From the NCBI RefSeq assembly GCF_004359215.1, contig NC_090617.1, positions 4,923,238 to 4,947,913 on the forward strand: DNA of 24,676 nt, written 5' to 3'. The DNA is from Bremia lactucae (Eukaryota; Oomycota; Peronosporomycetes; Peronosporales; Peronosporaceae). This document shows, piece by piece, positions 1 through 8,653 of this stretch. The notes under the pieces are model-generated. The model worked only from the letters and a program-made list of their open reading frames with translations. It did not search any database and was not told the DNA's origin. Positions within the stretch are counted from its first letter, which is position 1, and each line of letters begins with the position of its first letter. The position numbers and the translations under genes were made by a program.

Positions 1-131
1 GTTAGTTGTCTTAAAGAGAAGTCTTCCTCTGTACGTACTAGTGTATGAAGTAACGTAAGGCACCACTCGCAACTGAAGCAGTGCGAAGTGGACTTGTACT
101 GAAGCAGTACAAGTCGTAGTGCCTCGTTACA
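1..131 (+). repeat. 3' end of a gypsy-type LTR (partial, runs off the window start)
   Basis: This stretch aligns along its length with the last ~130 bases of the complete LTR at 18488-18916. It shares the 'gtcttcctct' block, two hairpins and the terminus, which here reads CCTCGTTACA against CCCCGTTACA in the complete copy. No gag follows, so this is more likely the 3' LTR of an element lying upstream of the window, or a solo LTR, than a 5' LTR. The five bases after the end are TACTG; the matching upstream target duplication is outside the window. The next readable feature is the tail of a LINE on the other strand, so the LTR probably sits in or beside that LINE. Confidence 0.85.
63..114 (+). 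repeat. Two tandem hairpins near the LTR 3' end
   Basis: Hairpin one is 63-91. Its stem arms are CCACTCGCAACTG and CAGTGCGAAGTGG around an AAG loop, with one bulged base on each arm. Hairpin two is 92-114, a perfect 10-bp stem (ACTTGTACTG/CAGTACAAGT) around AAG. Both have the same CTG-AAG-CAG apex. The same pair occurs at 18848-18897. Confidence 0.85.
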
Positions 132-291
132 TACTGGTTCTTGTGTAATCGATGGCAGTCGGCAGCGGTCTATTGGTCCTCGATGTTGTTCGCTGCAATA
201 CTCCAGTGAATTCCATCACTGTCTTGCTCCAGAGCGATGGCGCTTTGCCGACCCTGGTCCGAGTTCACTAAGCCGCCTCTGATGTGGCCCG
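132..291. other. Short gap between LTR end and LINE tail
   Basis: No gene, poly(A)/poly(T) tail or clear repeat is visible. It may be the far 3' end of the minus-strand LINE, whose frames are closed by stops just inside this stretch, or older target DNA. Confidence 0.4.
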
Positions 292-1199
292 TCATGGTGT
301 GTTCCCAGGTATATGTTTGAGTCGATTGTGGGGGGGGTGGCGCAGGCGGAGGTCCGTCCGTACGTGCGGCTCTTGACCGACTTCCAAACTCGGCGCGCTA
401 AGCAAAATGGTAAGGCCCCATCCTCTCAGTTTAGCTTGCTGATAGGTGGCAGTGCCGGCCGTCGGGAGAATAAACGAGTAGGTTGGACATTCAATCCGCT
501 GCATGTGCAGTTTCGCAATAGGGCATGGCTGAAACTGGGAATATCGCGTCGACGTTAACACATTTCCCTGCATGTCCACAACCCAGGGGGTTTCGGCCCA
601 GAAGTATGTGGGCCAGAATGCTTTCTCTTCTAGAGTCGTTGCCCGAGGCAAGTGCCGAAGCGGTCGAGGAAGCTCCACCACCCATTCGTCCTCCGTCGTC
701 CAGCTGATCGCCTCCGCTGCTAGGCTTGCCAGCTCCGTTGTATACTGCTGCAACCTACCATCCGAGTCAGGGAGCACAGGTAACAACAATGGCCCGATCA
801 ACTGCTGTAGAGTGTTACCGGGTGTCCTGCGATGCGTAGCAAGCTGGCGACCCCTCTGTTTGCGCGGAGATACGTCCAGTCTTGCGTTGCTCCCCGGAAG
901 GCCCATGCCTGCCATGCCATAAAATAAATGTCTTTGCGCTGGGTGAGCCAAAGTAGGGCGTATATTGCCCAGCGGATCTTGCTCGCGATGAGTATGGCGG
1001 CGAGGCCCACTCCTCCTGCTTGTTTGGGTGTGTGCAGAAGCGCTGGATTAATCTTATGGCGACTGGTCTCCGTGCTGGTAGAGTGGTGCCACAAAAATTG
1101 CTTTTGAAGGTTCCATAGGAGTTGTTCCGCCCACGGTGGCAATTCAAAATTAGCCACAGTGAACAATACGGCAGGCAGCATGACCACGTTCAATATCAA
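292..1199 (-). pseudogene. LINE ORF2 C-terminal region (after the RT palm), frameshifted
   Basis: Two overlapping minus-strand frames (798-1199 and 292-951) together form the part of ORF2 downstream of the RT palm. The first starts with MILNVVMLPAVLFTVANFEL and continues through 'LQKQFLWHH' and 'HKINPALLHTPKQAGGVGLA', a pattern I recognise from the post-palm region of oomycete LINE polyproteins. The second carries the Trp-rich 'TTLEEKAFWPTYFWAETPWV' segment of the far C-terminus. The hand-over between 798 and 951 requires a frameshift. No RNase H domain or terminal zinc finger can be read. This part is catalytically silent and identified by context with the RT immediately upstream. Confidence 0.7.
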
Positions 1200-1250
1200 G
1201 ACCCTGTTCTCGACACTAGTAGCCAGCCGAGTCGCTGTCGCCAGTCTCCG

Positions 1251-2699
1251 TTAAACATTGCGCACTCGCGCCGACCAGTTGACCGTGGCAAGTTCCCCTG
1301 TTCCAACTGCGTAGCCTAGGTACCGCACCGTATGCCCATGCCGCAACACTGGTATCCCACGAAGATTCCTTGTGTCCACGGCTGTATTCAAAAGGATAAT
1401 CGTGCTTTTGTCGGCTGCACCTGCAGGCCTGACAGCCGCCCGAATTGTTTCACTTTGTTCATCATTCGAGGTAGATGTTGTGCCTTCTGCAAAAACACCA
1501 TCGATCGTCGACGAACGCGGAAAGCTTATGTTCCTCTCCGCTTCCCCCTGGCACTGTAAGATTGCTGATTTCACTGTCTTGTTGAATCGCCAACGCCAGT
1601 ATTTCCGCCACAACAAGAAAAGGGAACGGAGCGAGCGGGCACCCCTGCCGAATTCCGGGGACCACCTCCTGTGGCTGCGAAAGCTCCCATTTACCACGAA
1701 TTGGACCATGTTCCGAAACATCGCTGTTACTTCGTAAGAGGATCCAAAGCGGTCGAGGGCCAAGGATAGAAATTGCCGCGATACCGTGTCGTAAGCTTTC
1801 CGAGAATCTAGCAAGAGGATTGCTAGACTGCCCGATGCTGTCAGCTCCGGTTCCGCCTTTGCTGTTGCCAGTTGAGCCAGCATCATCAGCACAGTTTTGC
1901 GCATCTGCTACCATGAACGAAGCCCTGCTGCGACTCTCCGATTGGTATTCCCAGAATTCGTCGCACTCGCGATGCGATTACTTTCGCATAGACTTTATAA
2001 CCAGTTTGAAGGAGAGCGATGGGTCGGTATTCCATGGCGTCAGCAGAATCGCTCTTTTTCCGCAGTGGAAGGATCAGTCCCTGCAGGGAGACGGAGGCGG
2101 CTTTCCTCCTGCAAGTAAGTCATTCCCAATAGTAACCATCGCTAGAACTATCACCGCTTAGGTATCCTTGGAAAATCATTATATAGACTATCCGCGCCAG
2201 CCGCCTTGTGCCTTTGAAGTGCAGTAACAGCTTGTATAACCTCATCCGGTGATATCACTTAAAGGAGGCTCACATTGTCCACTGCCGAAAGACGTCTGTC
2301 GACCGGAATCTGGGCAAATTGGTCCAATTCCGTCGCCATGCGATCACATGTTGTGGTGTGATGCGCGACGCCGAATTCGGCTGCCATTCTGATGCGAATT
2401 TATCCGCTAGCGTCATTTCCCGCCTGAACGGTACAGCATTCACCGGACGTAAATCGGTGATGGACTGATCGCTCTCCCAGTTTGATACGCGCTTGGAGCT
2501 CCAACGAAACTGCTCCGTCGTCCGTTCGAGCCGTTGCCCCCAGCGGACTAAATGCTCCTCTCTCGCCTCTTCCATCGCGATATCCGTTAGCTCGGTCCTG
2601 GTCAATATGCTCGCCCTGTTCTGCGTGTAAACTCGGTGAATTATTGCGTTCCGCCGCTGCGCCTAACGTTTCTTGATCCGCTGAACACTTGCCACGCAT
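1251..2699 (-). pseudogene. LINE reverse transcriptase domain, frameshifted
   Basis: The RT domain is split between frames. The linker just before it lies at 2270-2699. A fingers segment follows at about 2010 to 1890, reading '[20 protein letters not shown]' then 'SQQGFVHG'. Motif A is '[12 protein letters not shown]' in frame 1251-1904; its catalytic Asp codon is at 1806-1808. A second frame (1462-1914) supplies '[10 protein letters not shown]' (motif B) and the catalytic FVDD box at 1504-1515. The first frame then resumes with 'GIPVLRHGHTVRYLGYAVGT'. The order A, B, FVDD, thumb is the normal LINE order. At least two frameshifts separate the motifs, so no active enzyme can be made, although the catalytic aspartates themselves survive. 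Confidence 0.88.
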
Positions 2700-2711
2700 T
2701 GCTGTGCTGTC

Positions 2712-3362
2712 TTATCCCAGGTTGCCGCCGTCACCGCCTTGCCCACCTCCGCTAATATTAGCTCGTTGAGTGATTCCGCTAACACGCGCGTGGACTGGGC
2801 TGACTTGATGGGGTAGGCGCAGCTGTGGGACGAGGGTTTGGAAGGCCGCGCTCTTCGATCTCCCGCCGCGTTGGCCGCCTAGTATATGCAGAGATATACT
2901 TTGCACACAGTTAAAATCGCCTGCCAATATAATCTCTTGCTGCTTCAATGGCCACCGTGGAGCTCGAGATAGAACTTCTCTCGGGTTCGGTGGTCATTCG
3001 GTGCGTAGATGTTGATTTTACCCGGTAGTTCCCAAAGTCGACCGCGATGACTCTGTTAGTCCAATCCTCTTGGCGCCAAGATGAACCTGCTCTGCTGTTG
3101 TTGGAGTCATCAAAATAGCGAACCCTCCTGTTTTGCTTGCATCCACACTCCAATAAGACAGCGCTGGTCCGTTTGGCTGATGATGGAGTCTCCATAACCT
3201 TGTCCAGCTAGCTGCTAATTAAGCCGCCTCCTCTTCAGTGCTGACATGCGTTTCCTGCACCAACCAGGCTAGCGGTCGATCTACCACGGGCGTTCGTCTC
3301 CAAGCGTCAAGCCACATTGCTTGAGCTCCGGCCCGGAAGCCCCGAAGGTTTTGGATCTCGAA
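2712..3362 (-). pseudogene. LINE APE-type endonuclease domain, frameshifted
   Basis: From high to low coordinate the minus strand reads 'FEIQNLRGFRAG...WLVQETHVS', where the Glu codon of QETH at 3252-3254 is the expected metal-binding residue. It goes on to 'NRVIAVDFGNYRVK' and then, in another frame, 'IILAGDFNCVQ' (Asp codon 2916-2918, Asn codon 2910-2912). QET(H/K) and GDFN are hallmarks of the exonuclease-endonuclease-phosphatase fold used by LINEs to nick their target. The downstream SDH motif is not readable. Stops and at least two frame changes break the domain. Its position directly upstream of the RT is as in APE-type LINEs. Confidence 0.82.
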
Positions 3363-3408
3363 ACGTCTTTTATTGATTGAGCATCGCCTACTCGGCGTCC
3401 TCAGATTT

Positions 3409-4628
3409 TCACAGTTTGCTCGCCCCTAAGTATTTGTGACGCCCATAAGCATATCCTTTAGGTCTGCTGCCGGTCCGTCGCGAAGCGACAGCAGCCAAGT
3501 CCTGGTTGCCCTTAGTAATGACGTGTGCTTCCTGCTCCTCCGTGCTCAATAGCCGAGGAAAAGAAACGCGCCTCAGCAAACCAGTCGAACGTCGTGTTTG
3601 GCGCCGCGAATGCAACTCGATAAAAAGTGACGGATTTTAGGGCCTCCAAATGTCTAAGGAGACGGGGTTGGACTCTTTGTTCGTTACTGGCCTCCTGTTC
3701 TGTTAGCACTCGGATCTCTTTCTTGTAAATGACCGCGCAGATGATGTGGTGTGCTAATTGGACTTTACTTCCCACATCGCACAACTTCAAAGTGGTATCG
3801 TCCCCATACCCACTGGTGCGTAGACGTATTCAATTATCAATACTGTCGAAAAGAGATGATAAGTTATGCGGAGCTGGGTGCAACAACTTAGCCGTCCATT
3901 CATCCAGCCATTTCTGCGTCGATTTATCCTTCGTCCTATCGCGGTACGCTGCTAATCGCCCCTGTAAGCATGTTCGCCCCCAGGCAGCCGTCCATGCTTG
4001 TAAAACCGTTAACTTAACGACCCCAATAGCTCTTCCGGAAATGGAAACCCCTGTAAAATGTGCATCAATTTCGCCAGCTGCCTCGGTGCTACTGTGCTCA
4101 AGGGGGAATGCTGTTAGTGCTGACGTAGGCCAGGAAATCCAATGCTTTTCCCATAGTTCCGGCCACGAGTCTCGGGTCTCGAGAAGCTGAGCTAGTAGGT
4201 CAGGAGAACCTATGTCCTCCATGGCTATCGTCCCTCCTGGTATATCTCGTTCTAACTTGGTCCGCATAGTTTGTCGGATTTGTTCCCCTCAGCCGGCGTA
4301 GTCGAATGAGCGCGCTTCTGACTTATTGAAGCCTCACTGTGAGCTCGTGTTGAAGGTACCAACGCGAGTTGGAGCCTCGACAAGTTGGGGGCTTCAGCAC
4401 ACGCAGGACACAGGTCCGGACTAGACAACGTAACCAGACGCTTCTCTGGAGTCGTTTGCCGCTCCTGTTTAGCAATCGCTTGCCATTGGTGCACTGCCGT
4501 CCGAAATAGCTGAAGATGCTCGAGTAAAGGACTGGTTCTGTGTTGTTGGCGTCATTGGTCTCCATCTGGGGCACATGCTTTCTCTCCTCTGTGGAGAGTC
4601 GAGATGCCGAATTGAGTAAGAAAATCAA
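3409..4628 (-). pseudogene. Unrecognised LINE linker between OTU-like and endonuclease segments
   Basis: Several minus-strand frames (4323-4628, 4252-4494, 3830-4267, 3512-3790, 3409-3615) overlap in a chain, as expected for one decayed reading frame. The 3830-4267 part is rich in Trp and charged residues, and 4252-4494 contains a single C-x2-C (CPAC). I do not recognise a domain. It fills the space between the OTU-like segment and the endonuclease, so it is most likely the N-terminal part of ORF2 or an ORF1/ORF2 junction. Its assignment rests on position only. Confidence 0.4.
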
Positions 4629-4986
4629 AAGTTCGGCAAACCCAGCCGGGTTGGAATCATCCTAGAGAATGTCGATATGTTGATGTACGTCTCGGGGAAG
4701 AAGCGTGATTGTTAGATGATCTCGGATCACCCTGGGTCGCCGTTCCAATTCTTCGAGTTCCATGCTGCGGGCGAACAACTTTTCTCCTCCCCGTCATCTC
4801 TCTGCACTCAGTCGTCCAAACCTTCTCCTTCCATCACAATGTCAGGGGCTTCTTGTTTCTCCGCTGCCCAGTCCGTTTGGCGGAGTTGCGACGGGTCTGT
4901 ATGTACAAATGCTGAGTAATGTTGTCCCCAGAACCTCAGCACCAATGGTCGTTGCAAACCGTGTTGCCTAGCATGTATGACTGCTG

Positions 4987-5504
4987 CTATCCGAAGATCA
5001 AGCTGCATAGGGACTTGTTGGCCAGTTTAGTAAACTTTGTTTCCGCGGTAGTACTAGGTTTGAATAGTGAGCAGTGCCTTGTTTGTTGCCCGTCGGTATC
5101 GTACGCCAGTACAAAAATGTCGTGTTGAAGAAAGTTGGCTGCTAGAGCCATTAGCTCACTGTTTCCTCGATTCCAACACAAAACGACATCCAGCCGTCCA
5201 GAAGGTGTGGCCGCGTACTCTTCGAGGTACCATTTAAACTGTTTTTTTTCGATTCGCGGGCATCCATCCCATCTTCTCTGAACGTTAATCAGAGTTGCCA
5301 CCCGGGTGTAGTGGCTGAACTGCTCGTCAAAATTAAGACGGCTAGACAGCCGAATGCCTCGTTTTATGCTGGCCGTTATGGCCTCAAGGTGGTCATCATG
5401 GGCTGCTAGATTGTGGTCCCGACCGCCTGCGCTAACGCCATCGCCATACAAAAACCAGAAGATGGTGTCGTGACTGGACGTAGTCCTAGCACCTCTTCAA
5501 TGCG
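4987..5504 (-). pseudogene. OTU-like cysteine protease segment in the LINE, frameshifted
   Basis: One frame (from 5504) reads 'RIEEVLGLRP...TPSSGFCMAMALAQAVG'. The 'P-S-S-G-F-C' motif followed by an Ala/Leu-rich helix resembles the OTU catalytic-cysteine motif; the Cys codon is at 5448-5450. That frame ends, and the next (4987-5451) continues with 'NLAAHDDHLEAITASI' and 'CWNRGNSELMALAANFLQHD', which resembles the OTU 'W-x-x-x-x-EL-x-ALA' strand and helix. It then has 'IFVLAYD' and 'QQTRHCSLF', where His (codon 5074-5076) would be the catalytic base. OTU enzymes cleave ubiquitin chains; OTU-like proteases are known in some LINEs, for example Dualen/RandI of Chlamydomonas. The assignment is by motif only, and a frameshift separates the Cys and His parts. 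Confidence 0.55.
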
Positions 5505-5673
5505 TTTCTCACTCTTGACTCCAGAACTACTGCAGTCGCGAACAAGTCACTACCATCCTCAATACCACTTTCTAATTAACAACCCAGAACGAATGTTTCC
5601 TATTATTGATTCCAGTTCAGCCCGGCAATTGGAATGAGTACAATTTAAATCCCTTAACGAGGATCAATTGGAG

Positions 5674-5769
5674 GAGGAGACAGACCCTCAACTTAGCCAG
5701 TGCATATTTCATGGCAAGGCGTTCCTTGTCATGCACTGGATAATTGCGTTCGGCTGGTCGCAGCTGACG
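5674..5769 (-). repeat. Orphan 96-bp fragment of gypsy RNase H inside the LINE
   Basis: The minus strand encodes 'RQLRPAERNYPVHDKE' and on to 'AKLRVCLL', matching the gypsy RNase H segment at about 22127-22222 (plus strand; 'VHDKELFAMKYALAKFRVYL'). The nucleotide match is obvious over the whole stretch, and no other gypsy sequence flanks it. It lies between the LINE spacer (5839-6141) and the OTU-like segment. Confidence 0.8.
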
Positions 5770-5838
5770 AAATCCTCTTTCCTGATGTTGTTCCAATGCT
5801 GCCATGGGCAACTGGTCGCTCCTGTATTTTCCAATTGG

Positions 5839-6141
5839 TTAAACCGCCTGGTTCGTCGCTGCTCGTTCACGTTGCTTGAGGGTAACAAGCTGTGGGGTCG
5901 TGGGAATTTTCGGCAGTTTCGCTGACACTAGGTGCAATGTTGCCTTCTTCGTTTCTGTCGTTGGCGCCTGGTCGACACCCTCCGAGTCGTGCGTAGGTCG
6001 TGAGGTGGGCGCTAGTACGTCTTGTTTGGATGATGGTGCTGTTGACTTATCCGCTTCATCTTTCGCACCTTCTGCCAGGTCAATAAAACGGGAGGAGAGA
6101 CTTGGAGAGTATGGCTGTGACGCAGTCGGCTGATGAGTCAC
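5839..6141 (-). pseudogene. LINE low-complexity spacer, frame remnant
   Basis: A 100-residue minus-strand frame rich in Ser, Thr, Pro and Ala ('SSKQDVLAPTSRPTHDSEG', 'APTTETKK') lies between the RRM-like part and the OTU-like part. No domain is visible. The composition suits a flexible linker of an ORF1 protein. It is supported only by its place in the LINE and by the absence of another explanation. Confidence 0.35.
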
Positions 6142-6366
6142 TTTACGGCTTCTCTGAGGCTGGACCGTGACCCATTGCTTCTTTCGGTTCAGGTTCGACG
6201 TTAAGAGCTTCCGGCTCGATCGGACCGGTGCCTCGAGCAGGCGAAGTACCCTCTATGGGAGATCTAAGTGCGGCATCCATCAGTGTGCGTGGTCGCTCTG
6301 TGGATGGTGCCACTGCCGTCTATGCCTGGGGCTCACTGTCCTTTTGAATTTGTAGGCGCTGTGCCG

Positions 6367-6770
6367 CTACTTCTTTAATTTCCGCCAGGCTGGTAAAGGG
6401 AGTGGCCAAGTCTTCAAGCGCTGCTTCCTCTTGTTCCGTAGCCACTCGGCTGCCTGGACCTTGTAATTATGCAGTGTTATACTGATACCGCGCCATGGTG
6501 TGCCCGAGATTGCCATAGTGCCCGGGTGCTTTAGAATTATTGTCCGTCCATACCAGATAATGCGCGTAATTCTTCGCAAAAATTCTGGGCACCCATATTT
6601 ACCGTAACTTTCCACACATTGGATGTCCACGAGTTGGGCGTACACGTGTCTAGATCTTCAAGCTCAAAATCTGCTGCAATATGCTTTTCGAAGTACGCAG
6701 TCAACTGTCCGATGTCTGTGAAGCGAGAAACATTGTGAAGTTTCACCTCGTACTCCGGATTGGTCGCCAT
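6367..6770 (-). pseudogene. LINE ORF1 segment with RRM-like fold and degenerate zinc knuckle
   Basis: The frame 6537-6770 begins 'YEVKLHNVSRFTDIGQLTAY' and has the beta-alpha-beta spacing of an RRM-like RNA-binding domain, ending 'NVWKVTVNM'. A shifted frame (6367-6645) continues 'CPEFLRRITRIIWYGRTIIL'. Next, in a third frame at about 6492-6527, comes 'HYGNLGHTMARY'. This looks like a CCHC zinc knuckle (GNLGH-T-M-A-R core) in which two cysteines now read Tyr. ORF1 proteins of LINEs bind the element RNA, and RRM plus CCHC is a usual layout. At least two frameshifts break it. The RRM call is by eye and moderate. Confidence 0.5.
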
Positions 6771-6942
6771 GCGAACCCCATCTCGTCCCTACTGGCGTGC
6801 CAATACGGAGCCCGTGTCCGGGTGGTGCATGTTAGATAAGCGGTACTTCGCTCCTCCAAATGACACTGACATTAACTCGTACTTGCGTGCCGACGCTCGA
6901 TCAAAGAATGAAAATGGATACTGCGTTGCACGTCGTTGTAAT

Positions 6943-7152
6943 TTATATGCTTGGTGACATGAACATGGTCAGGAGTTCGTCCTGATTGACCTTCGCTCCT
7001 TCCGCTGCCAGCAAGATATCTTCCTTGATCGTGCTAGTTTTCTGCCGTATCAGCCTGATATCTATCTCGCTCCGTAACTTCAAGCAAAGCTCACCTTCCA
7101 CTTGTTGTTGAACAATCCGTAGCAGTCGCACCCGTTCCTTGGAACAATGCAC
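6943..7152 (-). pseudogene. LINE ORF1 middle segment, frame remnant
   Basis: A 69-residue minus-strand frame continues after the 7222-8094 frame stops. It is rich in charged and hydrophobic residues ('VRLLRIVQQQVEGELCLKLR'), giving a helical, possibly coiled-coil character compatible with ORF1 multimerisation. No catalytic motif is seen. It bridges the N-terminal part and the RRM-like part. Confidence 0.35.
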
Positions 7153-7221
7153 ACTTCGTACATAATCCGGTAAGCGTCTGCTTACAATATTGCCCTCGGC
7201 AAGTCCAGTGATAACTCTTCA

Positions 7222-8094
7222 TTAGTCCGTTGTGCCATCTCGAAGCCGACACCCACTTATTGCAGCTCCCGGTTGCTGACTGAGCTTGCGCAGCTTGTCA
7301 ATATCCAATATGCTAAAGACTGCTGGATTGAACATAAAGTCTTCGTAGTGCCCCCGTGCTGCTGGGCTGTTGGCCTTTTTTTCGATTGGTCCGGTGCCTG
7401 ACTTGACCTTGGCTGCCCATTCATTCATGGGTGGTGCCCGCGCCCACTTGCCTTTGCTAATTATGCTTTGTATGATGTTCTTAAATGACCAATTGGAATT
7501 GTAAAGGTCTTTCGTCGCCGTCTGCGCAAACTGTGTCCACTGCATGAACAAGCCGTTGCTTACAATGCAAGCCACCTCGAAGAACAAGAATAATATCATT
7601 TTTATTTCACTTCGTAGGGTCGGAAAGCGTTGCTTCCTCGCCGGTACGAGGTCTGCTGCAATGGCCACCGTGTCGTTCGCTATAGTGTAGAGCTTTGCCA
7701 CAGTTGTCACCCATGCTTCATGTGAAGGATCATGTGGAGCTGCCTTTACCGCCGCCACTACTGCCTCAAACGTCTCCGCCGGTCTTATCACCGGCTCGGC
7801 CTTGTCTGACCCGGGTTCGCTGGGTGCACCCGTCCTTCTCGGTATGGGCTGCTCCTGAGTCGCTGACGCCTTGGCAGTGGACTTGGAGTGGCCGACTCCC
7901 ACCGCTTCTGGCAATGGATGCGTGTCTGCCCTCGTCGTCTGTCGAACGGAGGAGTCCGTTCTGTCGCGTTGGTTGTGCGTAACCCTTTTCCCCGGGTCAG
8001 GCGGCTCTGTTGACTGCCCCGACGTCTTGCGCTGAACGGGCTCTGGCGAGCCTCGCATTGCGCTTGTCGGCAAGGTAATGGGCTGGCGCTTCAC
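7222..8094 (-). pseudogene. LINE ORF1-like N-terminal region (290-residue frame)
   Basis: This is the longest open stretch of the LINE. Residues 1-110 are Pro/Ser/Thr/Arg-rich and look disordered. Residues 115-290 are more ordered: they are helix-rich, include a hydrophobic run near 165-185 ('MILFLFFEVACIVSNGLFMQ'), and have Trp-containing segments ('NSNWSFKNIIQSI', 'KGKWARAPPMNEWAAKVK'). I do not recognise a named domain. Its position upstream of the RRM-like segment on the same strand suggests the start of ORF1. The Met at 8094 is the first in frame. The open frame may be chance survival, since everything downstream is broken. Confidence 0.45.
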
Positions 8095-8653
8095 GGTCGA
8101 GGAACGTGAGCGGGTGACGTGTACACTTTTCTTCCAATCCTGACAGCTGGTACAAGGCTGTCAGGGCTATGCGGTCTGCGAAGCTAAATTGGAACTGAAA
8201 AATTTACAGTAAGTAAAATGGCCGAAATTCAAAAATCGGTCATGGTAGGCTCGGACAAACATCATTTACGAGAATTAACCACTCAAGGCCTGAGACCTTC
8301 CGCCAAATATAGCTGTACAGCGAGGTGGAGTGGTGTATAAACAGAGAACAGATGTTTGTAGATTCCTAGATATCACTCCACCGCATTTCCCATTCATTTC
8401 AATATTTTTCCGGCTACATTTTTTTCCATACCTTACAAAACTACGAATTCCCAGCGTTAACGCTACCGAGCTACTGATCACGACGTCCAGATTGGATCAC
8501 AACATCCAGATTGACGGCGGCTGAGGTGCTGTCGAAGAATTAATGCCAGCACCAATCGCGATGATGTAAAAGGAGGTTGCCGGCAGCTTCTGCTAATTTG
8601 ACCCACCGGCCGACACCTTCGGCACCTTCAACGTGGTTTCAGTGACTCTTCAA
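8095..8653. other. Gap between LINE and MULE remnant
   Basis: Non-coding as far as can be read: frames are short and show no motifs. It probably holds the LINE 5' untranslated region and the far 3' flank of the MULE element. I looked here for an inverted copy of the palindromic block at 10568-10604, as a terminal inverted repeat would need, and found none. Confidence 0.5.

Larger units (their letters stand above)
292..8094 (-). mobile_element. Decayed non-LTR retrotransposon (LINE) with APE endonuclease, RT and OTU-like segment
   Basis: Minus-strand segments occur in the order expected of one LINE: ORF1-like (8094 to 7222), RRM-like (6770 to 6367), Ser/Thr/Pro-rich spacer (6141 to 5839), OTU-like protease (5504 to 4987), an unrecognised linker (about 4628 to 3409), APE-type endonuclease (3362 to 2712), reverse transcriptase (2699 to 1251) and a C-terminal part (1199 to 292). 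Every part is broken by stops or frameshifts, so it is a dead copy of roughly 7.8 kb. No poly(A) tail (poly(T) on the plus strand) or target duplication was found. The 3' end may have been cut by the LTR at 1-131. That all segments belong to one insertion is inferred from order, strand and the lack of foreign material other than a 96-bp gypsy fragment. Confidence 0.8.

Noticed and set aside
7695..7982. 95-residue Pro-rich plus-strand frame
   Set aside because: Antisense shadow of the longer ORF1-like frame at 7222-8094.
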